A stretch of DNA of 64,000 bases from Anisus vortex (lineage: Eukaryota; Mollusca; Gastropoda; Planorbidae). The number at the start of each line of letters is the position of its first letter. Within the stretch, counting starts at the first letter, position 1. Location: the NCBI GenBank assembly GCA_949126835.1, contig OX421494.1, forward strand, positions 4,657,201 to 4,721,200. Direction: 5' to 3'. Under the pieces are notes generated by a model. That model ran no database searches. It saw only the letters and a program-made list of their open reading frames with translations, and was not told the DNA's origin. A program made the position numbers and the translations under genes. Positions 31,500 through 43,102 of this stretch are shown here, piece by piece.

Positions 31500-31925
31500 G
31501 TCGTCGGCGGCATTTTACGTCTCGATAGACGATCCATTGCCCTTGCAGGCCCTCATGCGGCTAAAGAGGCCAATGCTGGACGTAGAGACACGGTCACACT
31601 GGCTGCAGATGAATGTAGTGGAGGGGAACACGTTTTTCTCCACCTTCATGTTCTTTGCACGCTCCTCTCCTGCAAGCCTGGAGCCTTCTTTGATTCCTCC
31701 CCTCCAGGTGGGCGTATCCTGCGCCATGATCTCCCAACCGTTTAGGTCAATTTGGAGGCGCTTCATATCTCTTGTACAGACATCCGCAAATCTCAGTTTT
31801 GGACGTCCAGCAGGTCTCTGTCCCGAAGCTAACTTTCTTTAAAGGATGTCCTGTGGTAGTCGACCCTGTGGCATTCGGTGTACATGACCTAGCCAGCTGA
31901 GACGTCTGTTGCTGAGAGTAATGCG
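31500..31925 (-). mobile_element. non-LTR element family D, 3' coding fragment
   Basis: On the minus strand: WLGHVHRMPQGRLPQDIL, a stop, PAGRPKLRFADVCTRDMKRL, TWRGGIKEG and FICSQCDRVSTSSIGLFS, the end of a LINE reverse transcriptase with a decayed C-terminal zinc finger. It faces a second copy at 32085. Confidence 0.75.
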
Positions 31926-32084
31926 GATGTCTTATTTTTTATACGTTTATATTATTTAAAAATGATGAACTATATATATTGTCAGATAACGAACCAGACA
32001 GTCTGATGGAACTTTGGGAAATTAACATAGCACTTCCTAAGCGATAATAGGGCCTACACTTTCTTTTGCACTCTCCTATATTAG

Positions 32085-32665
32085 CTCTCTTCTTTCCACA
32101 TGCGCTGCCTCGGACTCTTTTGGGAGGACCGCATAACCAACAGCGAGGTCTTGCAAGGGAAAAACATGCCTCGCATGGTCACTCTCCTAAGCCAACGACG
32201 CCTCAGATGGCTTGGTCATGTATCCAGGATGGAGGATGGGCGAATCTCAAAAGACCTGCTTTATGTAGAACTTTCTGAATGCAAGAGAGCTACTGGCCAA
32301 CCCCAGTTCAGGCTCAAAGAGGTCTGCAAGCGCGACCTAAAGGACATAGATGTAGAGATCGGAAACTGGGAAAACCAGGCTCAGAACAGAAGTAGTTGGA
32401 GGAGTACCCTACATGTTGGAACAAATGTCGCAGAAGGCAAACTTCAGCTTTTCACGGAGGCTAAAAGAGCAGCAAAGAAAAGCATAGAGTATAGGTTGCC
32501 ACTGTCTAACTCCAGCGGACCCGCTTTTATGTGCCTGCGATGTCTGCAACAGATTCTGTCTCTCAAGGATAGGACTTCACAGTCACAGCAAATACTGCAA
32601 TGCTGGCGAAATCACAAAGGCGCACATCTAATCGTCTTCCGAGACTATGAAATGATTACGATTAG
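32085..32665 (+). mobile_element. non-LTR element family D, 3' coding fragment, opposite orientation
   Basis: On the plus strand: WEDRITNSEVLQ, LSQRRLRWLGHVSRMEDGRI, GQPQFRLKEVCKRDLKDI, SSWRSTLHVG, then after a frameshift a zinc-finger-like CDVCNRFCLSRIGLHSHS ending in C. It is the same family as 31500-31925, in head-to-head arrangement with about 160 bp between. Confidence 0.8.
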
Positions 32666-32931
32666 CTCAACATTATATTTTATACTGTTTATGTGTAACA
32701 ATGTATTCAGCTTGTTATTTAATTAGAAGATACTCTGAACACCTGTATAAAGCAATGTTTTGAAGAAAGTAAGGTTTTGTCAAAGATTCCTCGTGGTAAT
32801 ATAAAATAAGCCTTGCGATAATAAAGAACATGAAGTGTTAGTGAACTTATGAAAAACGGTATGCGGATATCAAATAGTCCGTTCTTAGAAGACCTAAGAC
32901 ATGCAAGCTATGGCCTGCTGGTCCTGTTGCT
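32666..32931. other. intergenic
   Basis: Nothing recognised. Confidence 0.3.
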
Positions 32932-33057
32932 AGGACACCGTCAACAAAACGCCCCTAGCCCTGCTGCGACCAATCCATGTCGCCCTGCAGGAGTTGTGGG
33001 CTTAGTGGACGTCATAATCTTCTATTTTGAAGGGACGTCTGTAAACTTATAAGTCAA
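32932..33057 (+). mobile_element. SINE-B, 3' part with family C LINE tail
   Basis: Body 'tcgccctgcaggagttgtgg' followed by 'gtggacgtcataatcttcta' and 'gacgtctgtaaacttataag'. That tail matches the 3' end of LINE family C (for example 55790-55855), not the L2-type tail of the copy at 19800. Confidence 0.75.
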
Positions 33058-33059
33058 GT

Positions 33060-33295
33060 CAAAAGGCGTTTAAGTCAAAAGCAAGTACACTAAAAAAGAA
33101 ACCGTTGTACTGAGGCTTTAAGTGTCCCATCAATGTGGGCGATGACGAATCATTCAGCTCTGTGGCAATATCGGGTTGCTTGGAATTAATAGGCTCATCG
33201 GGATAACTGGGGTCTTTTGGTATCACTGGATTTGTCAGATAAATGGGATCTGTTGGCGGTCATGGCCCTTTAGGATCACAAGAGTCATCAATCAA
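33060..33295. other. intergenic
   Basis: 'atcgggataactggggtctt' and 'atcactggatttgtcagata' look like a degenerate ATC-rich repeat at about 33170-33290. No gene. Confidence 0.3.
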
Positions 33296-33299
33296 CAAT

Positions 33300-33600
33300 T
33301 CTCGTATCTTATATTATTATATTACAGACGCTCCTTCTATAAAGACTATGTTTGCGTCCTACGCTAATGTGTGGTCTGATTCTAATTTTGCATTTTAATT
33401 CGTGTTTTAAATGATGTTTTGTTCAGGCAATCCATTCCATGTCCGGATGCCACTCGGGAAGAAAGAGTACTTATATGCATTTGTTCTCGCATAAGGGATA
33501 AGTGTTTTTGTCCTTATGTTTATCTGAGGTAAAATGCATTTAGAATTTGACTCCTTGTATATGTAATAATGTTTACAAGTTTGGACAAGGACCTATAGAA
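33300..33600 (-). mobile_element. LINE family C, 3' end, best copy
   Basis: On the minus strand the end of the RT reads KTLIPYARTNAYKYSFFPSG, then IRTWNGLPEQ, followed by a 3' UTR that ends 'gaaggagcgtctgtaatat' with TTATC-type repeats. Confidence 0.75.
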
Positions 33601-33639
33601 ATCAATCTTTGCATATGGATTCACAATTATTTTTTTTTA

Positions 33640-33905
33640 TCTCTATATTAAGTAGCGCTACTTTGCCATCAGTGCCTTTATAATGACGAGATGCCTTCAT
33701 ATCTCAAGGAACTAATTAAACCCTATGTTCCGCAAAGCACACTTCGTTTTGCCGAGTCTTCGCTAATGGAAGTTCCCCGTTTCTCTCTGATGACCTTTGG
33801 CCTTTGAGCCTTCTCAAATCCGGTCCTAAGGTGTGGAATCTACTTCCCATTCAACTCAGGCGAACAAGCTCTACTGTTACTTTCAATAATTACCTTAGAT
33901 AACAT
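33640..33905 (+). mobile_element. L2-like LINE C-terminal fragment
   Basis: Plus strand: MPSYLKELIKPYVPQ, TLRFAESSLMEVPRFSLMTF, then a stop and frameshifts, aligned block for block with the C-terminus of the LINE at 2153 (FPSYLKELITPYVPQ). Confidence 0.8.
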
Positions 33906-36366
33906 GATTAACTCTTACAGTCCCGGGCGCGTAAATAGTGGAACTGAAGGCAGCATAGATAGAAGTAGGTCGGTACGGGAAGGGTTAAGATCCCTACTGT
34001 CTTACTAATATGATAGGTCCGTTAATGTTTCATTTATTTGATTTGTTCTATGTTTGTAAGGTTGTAAAAAATCAATTAGTTTTATATGTCTTCTGTTTTA
34101 TATCTCTTAGTCTAGAGCAGGAGTACGCAAATAAGGAACGCGTGCCAAATTTGGCGCGCAATGCGATTTTCAATGGCACGCAAGAGACCTCCAAGGTTCT
34201 GAATGAGGAAAACTGACTATTGAAGCCGATGTTTCTGAATGACTTAGCGACACCTTTCAGTGAGCTAAACGCATTTAAAGGTATTGGTTCAAACAGCACT
34301 TGAACTGTTAGATCACTGGAATGGATTTCTTTATATCTGGAGTGCAATCAAGTTTAAAACATTGTTATGGACTGTCACTATGATGACTATTATTACGACT
34401 CGTTAAATCGGATTCAATGTATAGTTGTATCTTTATTAGAAGTCTCTAGATTCTGCTGATCTGAAGTCCAAGCTAGGGGTTCCTTGACTGACAGGTCTAT
34501 GCAGTAATGTAGTTATATTCGGTATAAATATTTTCAACACCTTTCTTTCAACAATGATAGATCAAACAACTCCAGTTGTTGAATAAACAATTTTATTTAA
34601 ATTGTAGACTCAATATAAACTTTAAATAAATGCATCAACTGATGGCAACATAAGAGTTTCATTAAATGGCATAAAATATACAAGTATCATTATAGCGACT
34701 TCTCTCTACAAACTTTCAAACTGAACTAACTTTAAGGAGGTAGGGACTTTACAAAGAAAACTATTATCGAAGATTCTACAGGGTCCTAATACGCATTTTA
34801 ATCTCCTGCTCTATAGAATACTGCGATCCAGAATTATAACCTTCAATTTCCACGGGGTTGGACGAATTATTTTATTTAAACTGCCCTCAGAGCAGAAAGG
34901 TCAAACCTTGGACTCTAATACGCACTTGTTAAGAGGTCAATGCCTTAGTACGTCATTCATCTATGACCGACATACGTAACAACATTTAACTCTAATATGT
35001 ACTTCCCTAAGGGAAGTGACTTCCCTTTATTAAGGCATATATTAAGATACATTGTTGGGCTTTTTAGTATATAGTTCGAAGCACTCAACGCGGAGTTTTC
35101 TAAACAAAGGCAAGACTCTTAAATTCATGGACTCATTTTTTCATACCTCATCAAGCCTAACTGGCTAGATCTTACTACAATCTTCTTAGATGTAATCTTA
35201 TTTAAATGGAGGGATATTGACGATTTTAAAACGCTGCCAGTTGAATTTTAAACATCCAAAAACAATGGGCATCGAAATGCCAATTTGCGGGAAAATCTGG
35301 AAGGAAAATGCTTAGGAAAGTTATCTGCTATTCTCAACTGTCAGGCATTCATTCGCTCTTCTTTCAGCTTTTGGTTCAACTTACACTTTTGAATAGTAGG
35401 CCCTACTTATTGCACATGAAAGCTGTGACTTAGCTGTGTTAAGCTTTCAAAAAGGTCACATACACTTCACTACTCAGAAATGACTAAATATGTATCGTCA
35501 TTATAAATTAGCGAAGAGCAAGACAAGGCGCTCATTAACTGACACAGACTAATTACATTTAAAATAGTTTTTATGCTCATCTTCTATTATAATTAAACAT
35601 AAATATAAGTTATTCTACAACAAAATTTGTTTTTATTAATTTAATAAATACAGTAGACTTTTAATAGCATTATATTATTCAGTTGTTGTAAATTTACTAA
35701 TTATTAGGCTAATGTTAAAAGATAAACTATTTAAAGTTAAATGGACAAACAATTATTACATGAAACGTTTATTTACAACTGTTTAACGTAAATTAATTGT
35801 AGCTCTCTAATTAAATCTTGTAATGAATACCATAATGCTGGAATTACATTGTGAAATAATAATTCTTCAGTAATATTCAGTAATATTTGTTATATTACAA
35901 AACTTAACTTGTTTGGCATCACTATTGAATCAAATTTAGAAACCTTATTTTAATTAAAGGGAGATAATTAGCCCGTTTTATTTGAGCTATTACTTCTAAT
36001 TTCTAATATAATTTTTCTCTTTTTTTTTCTTTTATATAAAACATAATATCCTACAACTTATAACATTATAATGACCAAACTGTAAAAAGTAGTGGATAAT
36101 TATATAAACAGCCTATTATGTGACTAATAATTATATGCACATTTCTTAAACATTGCATTAACTACCCAGTTTGTATAATTACTACGTATCTATTCCATTT
36201 TACGATAGTTGCAAGCATATCATGTGTGCCCCAAAAAATTAAAGCAAATCTCAGTTATAATTGAGTACAAAATATAATTATTAGCAGTTGCTGGATCCTC
36301 ATGTTGACAGTCAAATGATAATGTTAACAAAATAATTACCATAAATGTGAAAGTTTAGTAATAAAT

Positions 36367-37817
36367 TAGAGACCGACCGAAATCAAATTTTTAGTATCGG
36401 CCGAAACCAAAGCCGAAACCAAAAGTTTAACTACAACTTCGGTTGAAACCGAAAAATAAACCGAAAATGCGAAACAAATGATTTCAAAAGACTGCACATT
36501 TATGTGTAATATTAACTAGTTTATGGGCACTCTATTTGAGTAAGCCATTCTTCGGAGTCTTTAAATAATCCGTTATTATTATCATCAGTCTTCTAGTTCA
36601 CATTAGGGATGTTAATATCCTTTTTTTTCTCAACACCTACTTTCGGTTCTAAATATCCGATTTTTTACCCATTTTCTGTTTTCTCTTTCCGCCCCCGGGC
36701 AAAGTAAGTTATACTTTGGAAAAGACAAATTTGCATTGATTATACTAAAAAAATAATACGAATGACCATTGATCCTTTTAACGTGGTGAAATTTTTGTAA
36801 AAGAAACATAGTTTATTTGGATTAGCAGAAGTCAAAAGCTGTTGTGTTTAATGAATTTAGACCTTTATAATTATAATATAAATTAGTGAATGTTAGATCT
36901 ATATGTTACACACATTAAAATAATATTAGTAGAATATAAATAAAATCCCAGGGTTGATAGACGTCCGGCAAGAAAATTAACCGTTTTTGAAAAGAACCTT
37001 ATATGCTCTGCAAAGTAGTTTTTTTAATTGCCCAAGTTGCTTCTCAGTCTACATTAAATAAAATGTTTGGTCAGTTTTACTAATGTACAATTATTGACAG
37101 CTAATGTAATAAAACTGAACTGATTGTGGATTGTGAAACACTAAATATGTCATTCTTTATGTCTCTCTATGTCCTCCTTTTGAAGTATCTTGCACGGTCT
37201 GTTTGTCTGTTAAAGGAGCGTGGCTTCCATTTTTGTCTGTTTTCGAATACGTAGATCAAATGTCTGTACCGAGGACTAGCGTTAACATCTGCATTATCTG
37301 TTGTATGTGCTTGTATTGCAAATTCACAAGCAATATATTCGGAATTCGAACAAAAACAAACAAACTATAATTCGCCTCTGTCAAACGAGTGTTTGCAAGG
37401 AATATAATGTTAAGCAATTGTTTTGCGCTAATCAAACAGGGTTAAAAAATATTTCTTCAGATAAAAAGATAAATAAATCGTGGGACACCATTATGAATGA
37501 TTTCCTCCCGTAATCCGGTTTTCGTTTAACATCCCTACTTCACACAGAGTTAATTCACAACAGTTTTAAGTAAATGAAAGTATCAATAAGTAGAGTAAGC
37601 TTAATAGATGCAACACTAGCGTAGCATTTTGAACTTTGAAAGTTAAAATACATATTCGGCTGATGACCGAAAGTCAATATCAGTTTCGGCCGAAACCGTA
37701 AACAAACCGAAAACTAACCTTTTGTCTTCGGCCGAATCCGAATCCACGCCGAAAAAGGGATTTCGCCTATTTTCGGCGCCGAAAACGAAGCCGAAACCGA
37801 ATATCGGTCGGTCTCTA
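36367..37817 (+). mobile_element. TIR element 'tagagaccgaccga', nested in hAT copy A
   Basis: Ends 'tagagaccgaccgaaat' and 'atatcggtcggtctcta' are inverted repeats, extended inward by repeated 'cggccgaaacc' / 'ttcggccgaatcc' motifs. Flanks 'taataaat' and 'ttataacg' match at 5 of 8. Copy C (25940-26296) has the host sequence without it. The superfamily is probably hAT but was not proven; no transposase frame is visible. Confidence 0.8.
36604..37537 (+). mobile_element. TIR element 'tagggatgttaa', nested one level deeper
   Basis: Ends 'tagggatgttaa' and 'ttaacatcccta' form a perfect 12-bp inverted repeat. Flanks 'gttcacat' and 'cttcacac' match at 6 of 8, a hAT-sized duplication. The subterminal 'ttttcgtttaac' and 'ctttcggttctaaatatccg' resemble each other. 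No coding motif seen. Confidence 0.75.
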
Positions 37818-37971
37818 TTATAACGTATTTTATTTTTGTATAAATGCAACTAAAAAGGATGATAATCACTAACATGTCTTATAAAAAGTAATTAAACAAG
37901 TATAATAGAGCATGTTGACATTTAGGCTGTTAGCACGCTGAAGGATTTAGAAATCCCAGTTTGTCTTATCT

Positions 37972-38147
37972 TATAAGTTTACAGACGTTCCTTCTAGATA
38001 GAAGATTATTACGTCCACTAGGCCCAAAACTCCTGCAGGGCGACAGGGATCCGTCGGTGGCAGGGATAGAACCCGCGACCTGTCCGTTGGTTTTTGGTTG
38101 ACAGTCCGGTGAACTAACCGCTGGACCAGCCGATTGTCACACGATTA
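37972..38147 (-). mobile_element. SINE-B with family C tail, nested in hAT copy A
   Basis: On the minus strand A-box 'tggtccagcgg', B-box 'cgggttctatccc', body 'tcgccctgcaggagttttgg', then 'gtggacgtaataatcttcta' and 'cgtctgtaaacttataag'. Flanked by 'ttgtc' on both sides. It interrupts the hAT right end. Confidence 0.85.
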
Positions 38148-38179
38148 GCAAAAGGTTGCCGATCCCTGGTCTAGAGATT

Positions 38180-39180
38180 ATATCCGTGTTCTTGGTTGTT
38201 TGTTAAATGGGCTCTGAGCTTACATTATGTTTGTTGGCAGCGTTATACAAATATTACTGTTATTCTTATTTTATCTGTTTTCGTTTCTGTTAGAATTCAA
38301 TGCTTGAAACATTATAACCTTTTTGCCTTCCAATCTTGATTTCCAAGTGAGTCCCGTTTTCTTTAGCGATGTTTCGTAATGGTGTTACACCTGTGTGTGT
38401 GTTTTCACTAGTAATTATTTTTACAGTGTGTACTTTCCATCATTGTTCGACTAGTTCTAAAACGGGTAGTATAATAGTTCAGAGTTGAACACAGTGCGAG
38501 TCAATCTGAAATTTTAAGTGAATTAAAATGAGGCGTCATTGAAATCTCTCCTCTTATTGCGATTAAATTGTTCGTATTTTCATGTCTTTTCTTCTTTTAT
38601 ATTTACGTGTAAATTTTACTATATTCATCTTTTTGACATTTAAATATTGTCTTCTTATTTGAATATAAATATTGTCTTCTTTTTGACATCTGAATATTTT
38701 CTATCTTATGTTATGACCTCTATAATTTGTTTCTAATGTGGCATGGGTAGATGTGTTGAATCTGCAATCACATAAGGGTATATTATAATGTATATATTAT
38801 TCTAACATTAAATATTTTTTTTATTCGTAACCTTTTTTTATACAATTTTATACCTTTCTAGTCATTTGTTATTGTTTTATATAATAATCTAGTTCATCAC
38901 GTAGTAACTTTTTTTTTACTTTCCTTCTTTTCAACATTACTTTAGCAAATATACATTTTTTAAATGTAACTAGTTATTTCCCTTGCCTTAAGCCTTTTAT
39001 TTGTTTTATCTGTGTTGTTTCCCTTTAACTAAAATTCTTTTTGTTGTTCTCCTGTTGATCTTTAGATACTTTAAATTTTAACAAAATATTTTTTAACAAT
39101 ATTTTTTATTTTGAACAGAAACAATTTGACCTTTTCTCTTATTATTTCCTTTAAGTATTTTAGAACGCTTTGAACAGGAT
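38180..39180. other. T-rich intergenic DNA
   Basis: Long T-rich stretch on the plus strand with imperfect 'tttttgacatttaaatattgtcttc' units at about 38620-38700. No gene. Confidence 0.4.
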
Positions 39181-39216
39181 AGTTAGCACTGAGCTTTATG
39201 TGCATGGAGTGTTCAA

Positions 39217-39580
39217 TCGGGAAAATCCACTCTTATTTATAGATAAGTTTACCCCTAGTAAGATGGCATATTTGACACTGACATCCATAAAATAAAAAGA
39301 CATCCACATTAGTGAGCGACTGAAATCTACCAAATTATTTATAATATATATTATATAAGTGTATAAAATGCAATACTTACTCAAATAGTACGTATTTTTT
39401 GGCACTCAACGCATTCGATCGAGAAAGATCGACAACCATTTTGTTGAGTTCATTATCATGGCCGCATTTCCGGAAAGTGTTTAAATCAAAAGTACATCTT
39501 TAATGTTGAGTATGTCCGGGTCAAATCGCCATCTTACTAGGGGTAAACTTATCTATAAATAAAAGTCTTCATTTTCCCGA
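39217..39580. repeat. long inverted repeat (about 52-bp arms), MITE-like
   Basis: Left arm 39217-39266 ('tcgggaaaat...ttatttatagataagttt...acccctagtaagatgg') is the reverse complement of 39529-39580 with few mismatches; the loop is about 260 bp. Weaker similarity continues outside: 'catggagtgttca' near 39204 and, reversed, 'agcactccatata' near 39608. No target duplication fixed. Confidence 0.8.
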
Positions 39581-39932
39581 TAATTTTATTCTGTATTTTA
39601 AATGCTGAAGCACTCCATATATTTATAGCTAAGTGGTAGATATTCGCACGACACAAGTGAGCACCATTGACAAGTCTTAACGTGTATGCATGCATAAAAG
39701 TTCACGAGAAAGAACATTTCCGGTCGAATTGTTACTAGTTGTAGGCTACGAAAATATGTAGAAAATTAAATTTTATTTCATTTCCAAAAAGATGGCGCCA
39801 AAAGAAAACGATGGATTGTGAATGTCAGATTTGAAGAATCATCTGTTTATAATCCCAATCTAATTGCTTGATGCTAAGAAATTTTCTTTTTGTTTTTTTA
39901 CGAATTTCCGCATTGTGTTTTTTTAATTACCA

Positions 39933-40227
39933 AGGACGCAACTCTTGACTAACTTTTTTAATAAACAAAAGCTAAATTTAACCAAACGCGACTAACACTA
40001 TGAGTATTAATTATCGCCTACTCACTTTTGATGTTAAAAACGGATTCCTCATAGCTAATCTTGTAGCCGTTGTATATTTCTAAAAGACCAGAACTGGCTG
40101 TCGATGTTGAAATCAATTGTCAAACAGCACCAAAAGCATGGTTTTTATTTACGAAAATGGCGGTAAATTTCACCGGAAGTTCACGCTCATCCCAGTTCAA
40201 AAGGTCACACCTAATTAAGACTTGTCC
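39933..40227 (-). repeat. dispersed repeat R1, copy 2
   Basis: Reverse complement of 4885-5176 over the full length with roughly 15-20% visible differences. Ends 'caactcttgac' and 'aagacttgtcc' correspond to the ends of copy 1. Confidence 0.75.
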
Positions 40228-40865
40228 ATTACTATTAGATACAATTTAATTTTCTCTCTCACCCTTTACACTTTTTCAAATTGTTTCGCTCATTTCATCT
40301 TTTTTTTTTTCAAAACAAATTTTCTCATTTTCAAAAAAATGTTAGAAGCGGGCTTTTCAATTTTCTTTTCACGTTGTTTACTTTTCTTGTTTAATTTTGA
40401 ATTTCTTAATGTTAGTTTTTTCTTTAATTTCTTTTACTAGCGTTTTTTAAAAGTTTTCGTAACATTATATTTCGTAATCATTATTGCAGTTCTTTTCCAT
40501 TCATCGTTCATGCAACATACAGGTCAAACAATCTCTTTTCTTAATTGCAATCGAAATAACGAAACGATCACACTGCAGTAACTCAATTTCAATTTTATTA
40601 AACATTCAGAAACATATTACATAATTCTTATAATGATAACTGCATTAGTTTTGTTACATAGAAATAACTTTGTTCTCTAACGTGAAAAAAAAAGGTCTAT
40701 TAGGCTACAAGTTATCGTCTGCCTCTCTTTGACTGGGCGGAAGATGTCTTAATTTCTTTCACAGTAATTAGTCACTGAAGTATATAATAGGTCAATGGAG
40801 ATTCACAATTTAAAATAAAATTATTAATAATAAAATTTACACAAATGTCTTAATTTTTAAATAAA
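40228..40865. other. T-rich intergenic DNA
   Basis: Low-complexity T-rich DNA to about 40440; nothing else recognised. Confidence 0.35.
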
Positions 40866-40867
40866 TT

Positions 40868-40960
40868 AGTTACGTTGGTTTTAAAGGGAAAATATCGTAG
40901 CCTTCACCAGGATTCAATACGCCAGTCGAACGCGCTGCCGCTCGGCCACCACAGCCCTTA
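40868..40960 (-). mobile_element. SINE-A, 5' head with internal deletion
   Basis: On the minus strand 'tggtggccgagcggcagcgc' then 'gttcgactggcgta', followed directly by 'ttgaatcctggtgaaggcta': the linker between A-box and B-box has lost about 12 bp. Confidence 0.7.
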
Positions 40961-41404
40961 TACCAATAACCTAAAATTAAAAATATTGCTTTAATTGTAT
41001 TATTACGTATCGACGAGGGAATAACGTGATTTCCACGTCTTTTCGTGGATGCCACGTTTTTATTGACACAATAATAATGTATGCATACCTAGTCTACATG
41101 CTATATCATACTGATCGGTTTATTTGAACTTCATTTATAATAGTAACGGCAGTATAAAATTGTAATATACAATGTTGAGATAATCATAAACAGCCAGTTT
41201 GCTTTCTAAACCTTATATCTTGTTTTCATACGTTGGATACTTCAGCGATTATAATGTTTTATTTTTTTGTTGTTGTTTTTTCTCATTTGATTTAATCAAA
41301 TGGGTGTCATGTATACCAATTAAATAAAAAAAATAATGAAACTGCAATGTGCTATTTGCTTACGTATGTTTGTCTGTATGTTGTGTTAAGTCCATCGTCA
41401 CCTA

Positions 41405-41632
41405 GTGCATAAAGTACATTATCCCGTCAGACCAAATTTATCCATGGGGTCGGTGAAGCAGCGTTCACCAGATTCTGTGTCCACGACTCACTAAGTGATT
41501 GTGTGGCCCCCAACTAAAGTCAGATACCCCATCAGAGCTGGGAAGACTCAGTGACACCCTTCAATCCAGGGAACAAATCCTAGCCTCCACCCGGATTCGA
41601 TACCTGGACCTTCGGTACGCCAGCTAAACGGC
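41405..41632 (-). mobile_element. SINE-A, lacking the A-box
   Basis: On the minus strand it begins 'tttagctggcgtaccgaagg', has B-box 'ggtatcgaatccgg', body 'gagtcttcccagctctgatg' and 3' end 'gggataatgtactttatg'. The first ~20 bases of the tRNA-like head are missing. Confidence 0.8.
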
Positions 41633-41639
41633 ATTGCGT

Positions 41640-42260
41640 TTACACTGAAATACTAAAATACATGGATGAAATACATGTACAAGAAAAGTATAAACAAATT
41701 CACACTAGAAAAGTATAAGCGATAAAATATAATTATATAAAGTAATAGAGCTAGAAAACAAATTTACAGCACATACAATTATAATATATACTACATTTAA
41801 CCTGGATAATTAAAAGAAATTGTTTAATTGTCAAAGACTGAAAAATAATTTCTATATCTACTAGTCAACAGTTTGTTAAAGTTCTATATATAATTTAAAT
41901 GTTAGAACTTTATTTAACTCTAATGTAAACATTTTTAAAAACGTCAAATATCTCCACATTTTTATCCCTTTTTATTCCGGGTTTATGTATTTTAATATTT
42001 AGCTTTGAGTTTTTGCCAGCTAATCATTTGTCCAAATGTCATGACAACTGCCTTGGGTGTGACACTGCCCTCAAATGACTCTAATAATGAGAGTAATTAA
42101 ACTTTTGTCAGTTGAACACGTACAGGATTTTGGGGGTTTTCTCCCCTAAGGTGAGCCAGTCATCCGTGACATCCAATTGATCACCACTACGGAGCTAATA
42201 CATTCTAGAAATCCTTGGAAGATGTAAAAAAAAAATATTAAAAAAAATTTATAAAAAAAA
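41640..42260. other. AT-rich intergenic DNA
   Basis: No gene or repeat family recognised. Confidence 0.35.
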
Positions 42261-42266
42261 AGTTAA

Positions 42267-42359
42267 CCCTTAAGGGGTGAATTCCTTTTGATCCTACCAC
42301 TGTGACTAAATCAATACCATCGTGTCCCGGCTGTGAAATTATGTGCAGTCCCTAAAGGG
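42267..42359 (+). mobile_element. 93-bp piggyBac-like MITE
   Basis: Flanked on both sides by TTAA (42263-42266 and 42360-42363). Ends 'cccttaaggg' and 'ccctaaaggg' are inverted repeats with one mismatch. TTAA targets and CCCT ends are the piggyBac pattern; the element is too short to be certain. Confidence 0.5.
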
Positions 42360-42363
42360 TTAA

Positions 42364-43102
42364 GAGGCGAGCAGCTTTCATGGGGATAATTAATGACTAC
42401 ATTTAAATTATATTAATTGTAACGACCCCATGGTATTCTCCATATTCTAACGGTACCATACATAAGGCTTGGAAATAGTGAACATCTAATTAAGTTAGTT
42501 AAATGTTAAACTAAAGGGCGCACAAGCATTTGGGCAACAGCAAAGAAATGAACTTTTGTAATATCAAGATCGCGTGTGATATACTGGACGAAAGTTTAGG
42601 TTCAATGCAGTGCTGATTCAAATGTTCAGTATAGTCAGTAACAACTTTAGAATCATGATTAAAACAAATCATTGATATTTCACAAATATATTCCAATCCC
42701 AGATGCCCAACAATAGGTTTTCAGTGTTAGCCTTTTCAAAGTAAAAAAAAAACAAACTATAAAAACATCAAGTTTATCTAGAATCATATTCTTGTCCAGG
42801 AACAGATCTAGACTCTAGATATAGTAGATGTATGATAAAACACTATGAGCTAGTTTTAATACTTTAATTTGAGAGTTCTCCAAGCTACAACATATGTTTA
42901 TTGTAATTATAGCGGAACTAGGTCATGTGAATCTCTATAGTCTATAGTTGCATCAAATTATTTGTCTTTAAAGATACCAGATCATATAATATTGCAAGTT
43001 TACCACAAAAACTAGTTTATCTAGACTTTACCTGAAGACACGGGCACTGTATTAGTTCATATAATATATTATAATGTGTAAATAAGATTAACTTTTACTA
43101 AA
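42364..43102. other. 5' flank of receptor 5
   Basis: AT-rich; no homology to the flanks of receptors 2 and 3 was noticed, and no core promoter could be named. Confidence 0.35.

Larger units (their letters stand above)
34118..38168 (+). mobile_element. hAT family 3 (copy A), 4 kb, perfect TSD
   Basis: Left end 'caggagtacgcaaataagga' and right end 'ggttgccgatccctg' with the exact 8-bp duplication 'gtctagag' (34110-34117 and 38169-38176). Subterminal 'cacgcgtgccaa' / 'ggcacgc' motifs match the MITEs at 10031, 17711, 45356, 50027 and 50251. The interior 34200-35130 and 35290-36210 is homologous to copy B (57945-60501, opposite orientation). It contains nested insertions at 36367-37817 and 37972-38147. 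This long copy is the probable source type of the MITEs, although no open transposase frame remains. Confidence 0.92.

Noticed and set aside
32100..32726. A host gene of about 208 residues
   Set aside because: Its blocks match a non-LTR retrotransposon C-terminus, and the same family lies inverted at 31500.
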